DNA of 64,000 nucleotides. Source: Spirodela intermedia (taxonomy: Eukaryota; Streptophyta; Magnoliopsida; Alismatales; Araceae). Where the stretch lies: NCBI GenBank assembly GCA_902729315.2, contig LR746281.1, forward strand, positions 873,001 through 937,000. Direction: 5' to 3'. A program made the position numbers and the translations under genes. Positions within the stretch are counted from its first letter, which is position 1. Each line of letters starts with the position of its first letter. Of this stretch, positions 30,525-43,129 are shown piece by piece. The notes under the pieces were generated by a model. The model was not told the origin of the DNA, did no database searches, and was given only the letters and a program-made list of their open reading frames with translations.

Positions 30525-31660
30525 ATTAATGAACTAATGTTAAATTTCTATTGGAATTATTTAGAGTTGTGAACCTAAGCAGGTGAGCTAGTGCCTTGGA
30601 CTTCAGCATATTGGCCAATTTAGAGCTATGAATCTAAGGTTTTGAGTTAGAAGTATATAGACAGCTGAAACCTTTATTTTATTGTTTATAAATTTCTTGA
30701 TAGAGTCAGAGTAACCCAAAGGCATCATTAGAGGAAAGAGGAGGCATATGTGCTGGATAATTGTACAAAACTTGAAAATAAAAAAATATTGAATTCATCC
30801 CCTTCTTGATTCTTCTCATGGTGCACTTATGAGTGAAAAAATGACACATTAAATATGATATAGAAAAGGGATTAATAGGAGGTTAATGTCATTAAGTTAA
30901 AAATATTTATAATAAATTTATTTGTTATTAGTTTCTTTGAGGAATGGTCATTAATTTTTGTTGGTCCATACAAGGACTCTTTGACAAGTAGGATAATTTG
31001 TGTGGAGGAAAAAACCTCTAAATGATATGGATAGGTTTCAACATATACCAATATTGAGTAAAGTAATCCAGATATATTACTCTTTAAATATCCTTCATCT
31101 ATAAAATATTTATTTAAAAAACTAAAATTGCATAATATATCAAATAAGAACCATGACATCATCAACAATCGACCCCCCTGATAATTTTTTTTTGAAGTCA
31201 ACCCAAGATCATAGATCATATCCAGCATCACCTTGGTTGATGCCTCTAAGATAAATCAGCCACAGTTCCTAATAATTGGAGTTGAAAAAATTCTTTTAAA
31301 TTTGTCAACTCCAAACGTAAGGACCACACGTACCTGCCTAACTGGCCCGTTTTAAATGATCGTTTTAAGTCAATTTTAGTGGCAGAAGCTTTACATGTTA
31401 TCATCTATCCAAAACACTATCACTGGGCCCAGAGAATTATGACGACGAGGTGAAGTCATGAACGGATGAGCGAAGCTGATCGCGACGATGGACGGTTGTG
31501 ACGGGACCGGATCGACCCGCGGAGGAAGGGGAGGATCTGGGCCGTTGGGGAGACGCAGCAGTTCAACGATGTACGCGGCCGCACAGTATCCCGTTTCCTG
31601 TTCGGTCGTTGGGTTGCTTCTAAGTCGCCGGCGGATTTCAACGGCCATTTAAATTAGTTA
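30525..31660 (+). repeat. Upstream duplicated block of glycosyltransferase gene A
   Basis: Segment 30,525-30,610 matches 57,375-57,450 (AATGTTAAATTTCTATTG). Segment 30,715-31,660 matches 58,008-59,010, sharing GAATTCATCCCCTTCTTGATT-like and ACGGTTGTGACGGGACCGGA words. Segment 31,050-31,350 also matches 57,470-57,760. The 5' flank of gene A was therefore duplicated together with the genes near 57-62 kb. Confidence 0.75.
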
Positions 31661-31714
31661 GTCTCTGTCATGCAGTTGCTCTCTCCTTCCCCACTTCGTG
31701 TTCTCTGTTTCCCT

Positions 31715-31854
31715 CTTCTCTCTCCCTCCCTCCCTCCCTCCCTCTCTCTCTCTCTCTCTCTCTGTACGTTGCGTTACGTATGGGTGTGGGGAAGGGGGGG
31801 CGGGGGGGCGCGCGCTGACCATGCAACCGTGTGGGAATGGTTGTATTCCCTCTC

Positions 31855-31898
<44 letters not shown>

Positions 31899-31966
31899 CT
31901 CTCGCTATCTATCTATCTATCTATTAATCTCTATCTCTAGCATCCCCATCGCCGCTCACTGTAAAG
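31715..31966 (+). promoter_or_regulatory. CT-microsatellite promoter of glycosyltransferase A with decayed TATA box
   Basis: CT tracts lie at about 31,718-31,763 and 31,851-31,895, followed by CTAT repeats to about 31,930. At the position where copies B and D have TATAAA, this copy has TGTAAAG (31960-31966), followed by the conserved CGAGTCCATCGG. The CT tracts may act as Y-patch or GA elements. Confidence 0.55.
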
Positions 31967-32014
31967 CGAGTCCATCGGAGGCTGCTCCGGGGGCCATCAC
32001 GGCGAGCCCTGGGA

Positions 32015-35000
32015 ATGTTTGAGATGGAGTCCAGTGGCCGGGGCCACTATCGGGGCACGGTGACGGATTCAGCCATCCGGATGTCGAGCCTGTGGGGAAT
32101 ATTGGTGCTCGCCGGAGTGTTATTCCCCTGCGCCCTGCTCTACTACATCCCTGGGATCTCCAACTTGCTGTCGCTTTCCGAGAGGAACCTCTCACCTCTA
32201 AAGCAAGCCAACTACTGGCGAGTTTCGAAGACCGATGATTTACCTGATTCGGTACGCTCTCTCTCGCTTAAGCTCTCTCGCTAGATTACTCCCCTCCAGC
32301 CTTACTTCCGCTGCCCGAGCATCGCTTCACAGGGTCGTCCATGGCCCCCGGTTGCGTTAGCTTCATCTTCGGATGCACGTTTCAGGTTATCTGATCAGAA
32401 AATTATCCCCTCCTCTTCGCGACATCACTTTTTTGACCATTGGAAACAAAGCGCATACATAAAAAATGATCGATTTGAAAATGGTGTAAGAAATGAAATG
32501 TCACAATATTTTTTTTAGACATGTCCAAGTGATGGAAAACAAAGAATATCTTTTACATACCCACCGAGTTTATCGACTTTTTCAGAAATGATAAAACAAA
32601 ATATATCTCTTTGTACACGACCGCAAAACTATGGCACGAGGATAATTATTGGGACCTCATTCCGATCCCATTCGGACCTCGATATGTGGAATCGTCTTGC
32701 GCCATATTTACTGAAATTGTTTGGGAGACATGGCCAAAGCCAGGTGAATAAAGCAAGCGAAAGCGAGAGCATGCCGCCCATGGCTCCTGTCTCGCAGGAA
32801 AGGCTGGGATGAGCGAGTTATTGCCTACCAGGTGCTTTCTCAAAGGCGACGCTGCCACCTGCGTTTCAATGGGGACGTCCTTGTGTCCGTCTGCTAGTAC
32901 CCCCAATACGGCGCCTACGGTTGATGTCCGCTTCCGTTTCTCGTGATGATCGCTTTTTACTCCACGCCCATTGAATTATAGCTTGAAGTGCGGTGCATTG
33001 TGTGTTTTAGGGCCTGGAATTCCTCTGCCCAGTTTTTTTAACGAATTCCGTGTCGCGGGAGCAGGTTAGCGACGAAATCAAGCTGAAGTTTGTGCTGAAA
33101 AAAGCAGCCATGGTGGATAACACTGTGATATTGACGACGCTGAATGAGGCATGGGCGGCTCCTGATTCTGTTCTTGATATCTTCCTGGAGAGCTTTCGGA
33201 CAGGAGAGTGCACGGATGGGCTTTTGGAGCACTTAGTGATCGTCGCTCTGGACGGGAAGGCGTACGAGAGATGCAAGTCTATGCATCCCCATTGCTACGC
33301 TTTGAAGACTGAAGGAGTGGATTTCTCGCAAGAGAAGAGATTTATGACGGAGGATTACCTGAAGATGATGTGGAGAAGGATAGACTTTCTGAGAGTCGTC
33401 CTTGAGATGGGATACGACTTCATCTTCACGGTAACTTTATCTTTTCTGTTTCAACTAATTTTTTTTTAAGAACGTTGATGGCCTACGATTTTGAACATCG
33501 GATAATTTTGTTTATAAATCTGTTTCCCAAAAAATTCCGAAGGTCTCGAGATCCAGGGCCCACTAATCAGATGGAGTATTCATTATCGATTTCTACTCAA
33601 ATTAAATCTGGTTTGTCCAAAGTTAGCCTCTAATGCGTAGCACAAAGTGCATAGCGTTGAAGCTTCTCTCTCTCTCTCTCTCTCTCTCAATCTATCTCTT
33701 TTTGGGTGACGTTCTTGAACCATTGTTTCACCCAGGGACCTTACATATTCGATGGGTGATACACTTTTTTCCTAGTCTGAGAATATGTAGTTCATTTCAC
33801 TTCCTTCGATGCATTTCCTTGGCATTTCTTGGTGTATGTTGATGGCATATTTCTGGGATGATTAGTTCTAAAATTTCATGTTTATCCACCACATTCTTCT
33901 CCCGACCTTACACTGAATGAGTTTTCTTTTAAATGTTTTTACAACCATGGTGAGGGTCCATCGGATCAGATAGGATTAGGTATTTTGAACAGTTCTCGAT
34001 TACCTGGAACGTGCGCTGACTTCATTCAGATCCCTCCTCCGGCAACATGCATTGGATACTGACAGTCACTACAATATGAGCTTTAATGTGGTCATCTTAG
34101 TCTTCCCTTGTTTCATGAAAGTGGTGGTGCTAACTGTATGCTGTTGAAACTTCTATGCTGCAGCTTGCCTGTAATCTAGCGCGTAACTTTTGCATTTATC
34201 TTACAAGAACTGGAGTCTGTTTTTCGGCAAAATTAATTCATACGCGTGATATGATGTATCGGCGTTTAAATGGCTTGGAATCGAATTATGTAGTGCAAAT
34301 AAGGCGCCATACTGAGTGGTCGGGTGAATCCTTGGATCTAGCTAACAAAATTGCCTACTCTTAACGTTGGTGCAACAAAGCGCTGAGGATGAGGTTGCGA
34401 CGGGTAAGAGAGGAAACCCTCGGATTTTTCCCACAGAAGTGAAGAATACAAAGGTGAAGCTCGATGCAGACGGGAAAGCATGGCCAACATCACTGTCATT
34501 AGTGTTTTCCTCGTCTTCGCCATATTCATTCATGAATAACCTGCCAGTAGTCGAAAACACCGAGTCTTCTTAACAGTAGGAGGCACTGTGTTTACAAGTT
34601 TTCTTAACAGCAAAGTATTTCCCTTCGACCAGGGCTTTTCATGCCTTATATCTCCATATATCCTCACAAAAATGTATTTTATAGTTTCCATTGCCTTTAG
34701 CTTGGATATATACACTGTTCTATCCAAACCTGATCCTATTGCATTCTAGATTCAAAATATAGGCCTGGATTCTGGCCATTTCTCCAACTGCAGACGTGTA
34801 AAGCTCAAGAACAACGTCTAACCTTCGTTGTTTTACTGCAGGATACCGACATTTTGTGGTTCCGGAACCCTTCGCTGTTCTTCTATCCAGACGGCGATTT
34901 CCAAATTGCATGCGACCATTATTACGGTAACCCCGATGATCTAGGAAACAGTCCCAACGGAGGGTTTAACTATGCAAGGTCCAGTAATAGAACGATAGAG

Positions 35001-35324
35001 TTTTATAAGTTTTGGTACGAATCAAGAGAGAAGTACCCAGGCAAACACGACCAGGATGTGCTTAACTTCATAAAAGGCGACCAGCACCTCCGCGACATCA
35101 GTCTGGTCATGAAATTTCTACCCACCGTTAACTTTGGTGGACTATGCGAACCGAGCAGAGATTTAAACAAGGTCTGCACCATGCACACGAATTGCTGCAT
35201 CGGCCTGACAGGGAAAGTGAACGATCTTAAGGTCATGCTGGAGGACTGGAGGCTGTACAGGGCCCTGCCGCCCAGCGTGAAGGGCCTTGGAGCGCACTCG
35301 TGGAGAGCTCCCCAGAAGTGCTGA
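32015..35324 (+). CDS. Nucleotide-diphospho-sugar transferase A (At4g15970-like), 361 aa
   Basis: Putative Golgi type II glycosyltransferase of the PF03407 family; donor and acceptor unknown. Exons 32015-32251, 33065-33430 and 34842-35324, all phase 0, with GT-AG borders. Residues 24-46 form the signal anchor ([19 protein letters not shown]). Exon 2 carries the conserved [30 protein letters not shown] and [18 protein letters not shown]. Exon 3 opens with DTD (202-204), the metal- and sugar-nucleotide-binding DxD motif, then QIACD, NGGFNY, HDQDVLN and TNCCIGL. Family members usually read DADIMWFRDP; this copy reads [10 protein letters not shown], with Asn for the last Asp. The start at 32015 is chosen as the first in-frame ATG after the conserved leader; 32024 is also possible. 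The frame is intact, so the gene may be active. Confidence 0.88.
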
Positions 35325-38300
35325 TAACGCATGTATCCCTTATTCGGAAGGCTAGCTCAGTTTTCGTTCTCTACGTTAAATATCCTTGTATAACTCTTTT
35401 TTCAGCTATGTATTCGGAATGCATATCTATGATCTTGCTGCTGGCAGTTATTCCATGTTCACTAGTAAGTCGTGATCAACTTTTTTTCTTCCACCTTTAA
35501 ATTTTTTACCATGTTTTACAAAATACATGAAAACTGTAATGATGTCGAATGCAGTTTTGTTAGGTGCATTCGGCAAAGTGTAGTTACGAATTGTAATCCA
35601 CCATACCTCAAAGTGAAGCTTGTTATCTCTGGAATTGTTGGAAGCTACCCACATACAATGGCAAAAGTCGTCAGGTGGCTAACCATTTGCTTCTCAATTG
35701 GTTTAGACAATTTAAATTCACAAATAGGGGAAAAAAGGTAGAAGAGGGGGACGAGGTTGTCATATTTTTCTTATGTTGAACTGGTGATATTCATGATGGG
35801 AAGATTAAACGTTTTAGTTATCTGAGTTAAATATCAAATTATTTGTCAAAGGTTTGATGGACCGTGAAAAGTTAACTATCAGACTTGACATAGCTTATTC
35901 ACCATACATGTTTTAACATGCTAATCATAAGTCACTTAATATATTTAAAGCATTTTAAATGTTTCGATCACAAACTCCAGAACAGCTCATCCACAGTACA
36001 TGCTATCTTGGCCAATAAACATACAATTGTGGACATAATTTCTCCCCAATATATTTCTGGGAGTTTGCATGACGATTTCATATTGATTTCAAAACTATCT
36101 TACTAGAAACAGCTTAGATCTATAATCACTCAGTAGAATGCCTCATGCTTCATTTGTCTACTTAAAACTATCACATTTTCGTTCAAATAATTTTTAGGCC
36201 TTTATTATAATTATAGATACATGCATGTATCTACTACACATGAGGATGCCCTTTAAATAAGGAAGATGACGGAACAAAGACCACTAAGAAACTTTAACGA
36301 AGTCGAATGTATGTACTTTTTATAATTTTGAAACCTATTTTCTGAAGTACGTCATTGGGATATGAAAACATTAGTAATAATCAGACTTCTAACTGTTTCT
36401 AAAACTATTAAAGTGAGTATTAGATGAACGGAAGTCAAAATTTAAAAGATGGGGGACCATGCCCCACACTTAAAGGGAGGAGAAGAAGAGCATTTACCGA
36501 CTCATATACTCTTCCAATCATTCATATAACGTACAATGAATTTTGAGAGCAAGAATATGCCAAGATCATTTAGTGCTCAACACGTAAGAAAATGGATGTA
36601 CCAGAAGGTCTGGAGTTTATCAAGCAATCAAAGAAGAATATTGGAAATGGAAAGATATCATCTAAATACACAGCTAGACAGTACTTGAAAATTTCAATTG
36701 GTGGTATAATTATATGTTTTACTTGCTATAATATGCAATTTTCTATTGCATCAATTGGTGGTCTAGTTGTGTCTGATGGTCTGGAGCTATTAAGAATGCT
36801 GGAGTGACAATGTGAGAATGACTATTTTGGGTTGAAGCTAAGAGGGCCGGTGTCGGAGTGATTCTTATGAGGCAATTCGGCTATTATTTACAAAAGATTA
36901 GAGTGGCATGATAAGGCTGATAGTTATTTGGTGCCACGTATGTGAGTATCTAGTTTATATCTTCTAAGAGATGAATAGAAACATAAATAGTGAACAACTC
37001 TTGAGATTGTGAATGTAGTCGTGGGCAAAACGACTCTACAAGTGTGTCTCAATCTGTCTTTATTATCTAATTCTGTGTTTTATGCAAGTCAACTTTATTA
37101 CAATGGCCATTTAATTATATATTAATTAGAAATTTAATCTTGCCATTTAACTATATTCATTATTATTATCACTGCATCTTCGAACACATCACTAGAGTAC
37201 ATATCAAAGAATAAATACATATTTGTTGATCAGAACAATGTGAATTATAAATGTTAATTAAGTAGATTATTCAAGTAGGTTTATTCATCACATCCTCCTC
37301 TTTACAAATTATTAGTCATTCTTGGTTCCTGAACATGTTAAATACATAATTATGAATTGTATTGACTAATTTCATATGGTATGAATGTGTTGCTTGAAAG
37401 CATAGAAGATGAACCTTTAATAGAGCTTGAAAACTTGACTACTAGAACTCAAATGAGCAAAATATGATCAGTCAAAGATTTGATGCATATACCTTGAGTC
37501 AACTCAAAAAATAGTTTGTGATGTCAATATGCTTAGTCTTTGTCTTTCGAATATTTTAGTTTCTCTAATTTTTTCATGTGTCTTTAAAATGCACATAGAT
37601 ACTATGACATTTGCAAGTAATTTTGGGATTGCATGTTCTCTGATTTCATAGATAGCATTTTTTTTCTCTCTTATGAGTCAGACTCCCCAATTTTTGAGTT
37701 AAGTCTCTCCTCTTTTTATGTGATTTATCTCTCTAAAATGCTTCATTTTGCTCTTAATTCACTTTTCTTCATTTAGGACTCTCCTTGTTTGACTCTTCTA
37801 TGGATTTATACCTTAAAATTATAATAAAAAATGGAATAGATCCAATAATTTAAATCTTCATTCAATCATTAATCTAACAAGAACATATTAATGATCAATT
37901 TTTATTTTTATTTTATTTATATATTTAAAATCAAATACTTAAGCTGTAGTGAAATATTCACCAATTCTATCTTAGTTAGGTCCTTTACTAGAAATATTAA
38001 AGTTATATAAATTCCTCAATTTGAGAAAATCCTCATCATTTTACGTGAAATTTTAGAATTATAAAAAATCTTTTTTTAAGGAAAGATCTCTTAATTGAAA
38101 CTTGATTAATTGTTTATAATATTGTGATCAAAGTGGATGGGGAGAATTGGAAATACTTAGTTAATTTTTTGATCTATCCCTTGAGTGGATGGGGAGAATC
38201 TAGATGAAAAATAAAGCATTTCACACGCATATTTATAGTGGTTTGGTCACTTGACCTACATCCACCCTTCAATGACTCTTATCTTTGAAATCCACTAAAT

Positions 38301-38640
38301 ACTTGATGAAATACACACTGAATTCATTTGCCTTCAACCAGATTTAACAACTTTACTTAACTCAAGATAACACTCATTAATCCCCTTATAGAGTCATGAA
38401 TTTAAGATGATAAATTCTATGAGAACCCACTCATCTCTTGTAGACCATGGGTTTAAGGGGGCAACAAGATTAGCTTTGGCTATTTTTCTCTAGATTCAGT
38501 CTCAAGATCAACCTTGAGTGCATATATGCTTTAAACATAGGAGTTGAGCATGTCACCACCCTTAGTGACTTTCAATCCTCTGACTTTTTCATTGGAGAAG
38601 CTTGGCATGTTGGAGACCTTTGATAATTCTCTAAATTATT
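35325..38640. other. AT-rich intergenic with unclassified repeat debris
   Basis: No recognisable gene. A small frame at 36,592-36,807 has no family resemblance. Segment 36,820-37,060 reads like the end of a retrotransposon LTR, but I cannot assign it. Confidence 0.4.
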
Positions 38641-40735
38641 TGTCTATGATGTCAATTTTTATGTGTTTATACTTTATTTTTACAAAATAATACACATATT
38701 GATATACTTTTAAGAAAAATAAAGTTTTATGCATTTACATTGATTTATTGATATTTATTTGAAAATAAATAAATAAATGTGATTGATGGTTAAATAAGAA
38801 TTTTTTAATACTTAGAAATCCAAGACGACATGTTTCCTAAATTTTCTATCATTTTTAGGATTTGTTTTCTGATTTTTAATGATTTTTTTCAAAAAAATTA
38901 AGGTATTTTTTTAGAGTGTTCATAGTTTATTATGATAAAAACATAATAAAAATAAGAAAAAGTGGAGACCTATTGGCCAGTCGACGGTCGACAATTGACT
39001 ACTCTAATAGTTGAGAGAGACTACAAGCTAGGCTCAAGTGGCTCAAGGACACATGTAGAAAATATACGTCACTCCTCCTCCATGTCACTAGGGGGGAACT
39101 GGTGCATGGGCAAAGTATGATCGTGTTGCAATTGTGTTGTGTAGGGACAAACCACTCACTATTTCCTCTCCCTAGGTGGTCTTAACCATTTTGTTTATAG
39201 GAGAAGGAAGTAAGAAAACCTAGACTTATATACTCATGAAACATGTCGAAAAAACTAATGTGATACTAAACGTTCTTGAGCATTAGTACAATAGAGTGTC
39301 GGTTTACTGTCGACTTGCTTGTCACATGATTGACCTGGGTTTGATTCTTGTGTCGTCCATAGGTTAGTTCAACAGAAAATGATTGGAAAATAACAGAAAA
39401 ATGAATGCTGATCTAAAAATTGTGATTTCTTGTTAAATGTGTCCAATTGATTTGAAATTTGAAATGAAGATATGATAGTTATTAATAAATGATTCTATAT
39501 ACGAAAAGTGTAAGTTTTGGTAGAAATTAGAGTAGAAAACAGAAGCCAAAAACTGATGACATAAAAGAAGGAAAAATGATTGAATCAAAACTAATTGAGA
39601 GATTTTTGGATCTGAGGAATAGAAAGGAGGCTCCTCACTCCTCTGAGGGAGGAGACAGAGGGTTGGCTGGAGTGCAAGATGCTAGAAGGCAGGAGAATGG
39701 GACTAGTGAGAAAAGGAAGAAGAAGGAAGATCTCTGACTAGTGGACTGAGAATTAACGAAGTTTTTTATATTTTTAATTTTTATTATTGTCTTATTTTGA
39801 TATCTTTTCTGTTCTTTGGGTGATAAACATTGAACAGACAGACCTGCTTTCTAAATCTATTTAATCTAAGCATTTCATTCTTCTCATTTTCTTAGGTGAC
39901 AGAAAAATAAAGGAGAGAGCTTTAGTTTTGTTGTTCTTAGTCTTCATCATTACGAATTTAATTAAAATTTCGATTACAATTACTCATAATCTCTTTTCTT
40001 GTCCTTAGGTGATGACAAAGAAAGAAAAATATTTTTACGAAGTTATACAGTTTAATTTAGATTTTATTTTTTAATTAAAAGCTTTCTTAATTCTAAAAAA
40101 CTTTGTTGTGTAACGAACAACATAGTCTGATTTTAGTTTTAGAATTTATCTTTTGTCATGAATTTAATTCTTTAGTTTATTTTTGATTGACAATCAAGGT
40201 ATTTCTATATTTTATTTATTCTATTATTATTATAGATCTTTACTTTAAATATTTTTAAACAATCACGACGTCAATACAAGCTATTCTATTAACAACCACT
40301 TTTCTCATTTTTCCACTCCCTAATTTCTAAACTATTTTCTTCTTGCTAGGATTTAATCATTTCATCATGAAAACCCTTCTTTTACTATCTATGGACATTA
40401 AGAGAAATAAATAGATTAGATTATTTGGTAAGCGAGGCTGGTAGTTAATGAAGAGAATGTTTTATCATTTATTTCAACCCATTTCATTTTGCTCTTTTCT
40501 TTTGAATCCTTTTTTGTATTAGAAAAATTAAAATGAATTAAAACTACTTCTCATCATCCTTGTGGATCGACCTCAACTTACACTAATACTAGAATTTACT
40601 TAGAGAGTTTAGTTATTAATATTGATATATTGGATGCATTAAGACTAACAACTAATGCATGATCAACCTTGAATAACTTTACTACAAAATTGTCTCTTTC
40701 GCTGGGCTTGGACTCTTAAGAAGTAGGTGGTGGGT
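38640..40735 (+). mobile_element. Diverged LTR-like sequence, subfamily related to family 1
   Basis: The order AAAAAGTGGAGACCTATTGGCC, a direct variant of the family 1 GGGGACCTGCCGGCC block, then GGCAAAGTATGATCGTG and a TGGGTTTGATTCTTG motif near 39,339 echoes the family 1 LTRs. Segment 40,550-40,600, GTGGATCGACCTCAACTTAC, resembles the 3' end of Athila-type LTRs. Boundaries and target duplication are not resolved. Confidence 0.45.
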
Positions 40736-41490
40736 GTGTGGCGTGACCTAGTCATTGTAATTTAAATCATGCATTTAAAATTTATAAAAATAATATTACT
40801 AATATTTGGATTTTAGAAACTATTTTTACACAAATATATCAATTTAATTTATGAATGAGATCTAAAAATACTAGAAATTTTCTCAAAGAACACAATTTTA
40901 TATGATTTAAAAATGAAGATCATAGGAAAATCCTTTGAAAATTAGATAAAAAGGAAATTTTGGATGATGACATCAAGCATATGCCACTGCATGCTAGAAC
41001 GATTATTAGAGAGAAAGCATAGTTGTATTTGAAATTTATTATGAAAATAATTTCAGAAGGTTTGATCAATGAAGTTGAGATTTGAAAATGTCAACTGATT
41101 TGTAAAGGTTTAAAGATAAGTTTTGAAACTTAAATTTAAGAAAACTATTATCAATTTAAAGACTAAATAAGTTTAAACAAAGAAAAAATAGTTTCCATGC
41201 CACAATGGTGATTGGAAGAATTCTGTATGTTTAGAAGGTCTTCGAAGGGTGTTCACAACCTCAAATACTCCCATTGGACATGACGACGTAAGCACACTTT
41301 GTATTTCTATTCGAAGGCCAGAGGGTGAAGAAAGGTGGTAATGAGGTATCCTTAGTGTCTGTCACCCAATAGAGTGGAGGTTGACAAAGATAGGTCTCTA
41401 GCATCTATCACTTGGCAAAAGAGATGATTAGTGGAGATGGTGTATGACTCAAGGAACTTCTTCCTCAAGTCCATGCAACAAAAGGAGGTT
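40736..41490 (-). mobile_element. Truncated family 1 LTR, copy D
   Basis: Minus-strand LTR tail ending at CGTGACCTAGTCATT (about 40,741). It continues to CCTCAAGTCCATGCAAC at 41,463, then stops exactly where copy B begins. The rest of copy D is not found beyond copy B, so it was truncated rather than simply split. Confidence 0.6.
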
Positions 41491-43117
41491 TGATAAGTCT
41501 TCATTATCATGAGTTAATAATTAGTAAATAATATAGTTTTAGCCTTAACTCATGATAAATAGACTTATATTTGTGTTAAAGTGTGAAAAGTAGTTTTGAG
41601 TTGATTAACATAATTTTTTGGATAATTATGTGATTTTATACGAATTTATATGATTTTTACAGTCTTATTTTTGAGATAAATGAAGAAAAAGAAATAAAAA
41701 TAAAAATAAAGCAAAATGGGGGGGACCTGCCAACCAACTAGGCCTGCAAGTAGGTCAAAAGCGCAGTCGGGGAGAAGCTACGAGTAGGGGCTCAAGTGGT
41801 TAAGACTGATAGGGGCACGTGTGCGTCACTCCCCTTCCACGTCACCGGTGGCCAGCCGACTGTGGGGTAAGGAGTGGTTGTACACCCACTAGAAAGGGAC
41901 TTGATTGCAAATGTAATATTACTATATATTCACCAGAAAATTCGGCAATATAGGACTAAACTCGCCACACTTTGCCCAGAAGGGCGGGCAACCAACGTGG
42001 GTTCGAATCCTCCCAGAGCCAAAACTCATATTTTTTATTTGATTATCGTGACTTTCCTGCAGATCACCGGTGAAGGATTAAGCAACTAGAATCTCTAGAT
42101 CATCGGCAAAAATCTTGTCAATGTGATTCACGGAGCATTGTTACTAAAATTTCTGAACGATTCGCGATAAAAGGATCATGAATCCATTGAGTAAAGCATC
42201 TCTGATTGATCAACAAACAAGCCATCGTCGGGAAGAGGAAGATCCGCTAAGAGACGAGTCGCCACCTCTTGAGAGTGTACCAGATGCGATGAAGAGCCTC
42301 CTCTTGTTGCGCAAACCTGAGGATGAAGCTCCCTGACATGTGCCCCACCTCCATCCAACTCCTCTTTGTTGGGTGACAGCCGTCAAAGAGCCGCAAAGTT
42401 GCCATTTTTCCACTCCGCCAAGTGACAACCGCCGAAGATGATTTGATGAGCCATTTCATTGATCTCTAGACTTCGCAAGGAGATCTAGAGATTGCCCACG
42501 TCGTCCTTGTCCAAGGAGAGTCTTTGAGGCTGTGGAAACTACATGATGATCCTCCCAAACGCTCAAGATTTCGGTGCATTGCCAACGCATCGTCGCCGTG
42601 ACGCCGGAACTCTATTTTCCTACTTTCAACTTACTTTTCACTTCATTTAGTGATAATTTGTGTGATTTAAATTTACCAAGATATACTTCATTCTATTATG
42701 ATTCTTCTGGCTTTTACAGATCTTAATTTGACAATTAAATCGTTTGTAATCGCTTACGTAAGAATCGTCAAGCGGAACTCTATTTTTGCTTGATTCGTAT
42801 TCGCTAGGCACTGATGTCATCATGACATTTGCACCCTGATATCTCTTTTTTGTGAATTTTAAATATATTTTCTATTCATTTCCTAGTATAAAATTCATAG
42901 AAAATAGTATTCTTTGAGAAAAATTATGAATAATTACCAGATGTTATATTAGATCCTAATGATCGAACTGGAAAATTACTAATATTTTTGGAAGTTTTAT
43001 TAAATTATACTTGATATATTTGTTCAGAAATACTTCTAAATATCCAAAAATTCGTATTTTCTAGTTTTATAAATTATAAATTTGCATGATTTACTATATA
43101 ACGACTAAGTCACGTCA
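41491..43117 (+). mobile_element. Family 1 LTR, copy B
   Basis: LTR of 1,627 bp from TGATAAGTCTTC to GACTAAGTCACGTCA. It lacks about 110 bp present in copies C and G between the TTCGGCAATATAGGACTAAAC segment and the GGTTCGAATCC motif (42000-42010). Its flanks do not match, so it may be a recombinant or its insertion site was rearranged together with copy D. Confidence 0.7.
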
Positions 43118-43129
43118 AAACTCACGTTG

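Noticed and set aside
31670-32022. Several overlapping Ser/Leu-rich frames upstream of gene A
   Set aside because: They are translations of CT repeats in the promoter, and the first conserved codons begin only at 32015.
41984-42022. tRNA gene suggested by GGTTCGAATCC
   Set aside because: No cloverleaf with acceptor, D and anticodon arms can be drawn around it. It recurs inside each LTR, so it is a repeat motif.
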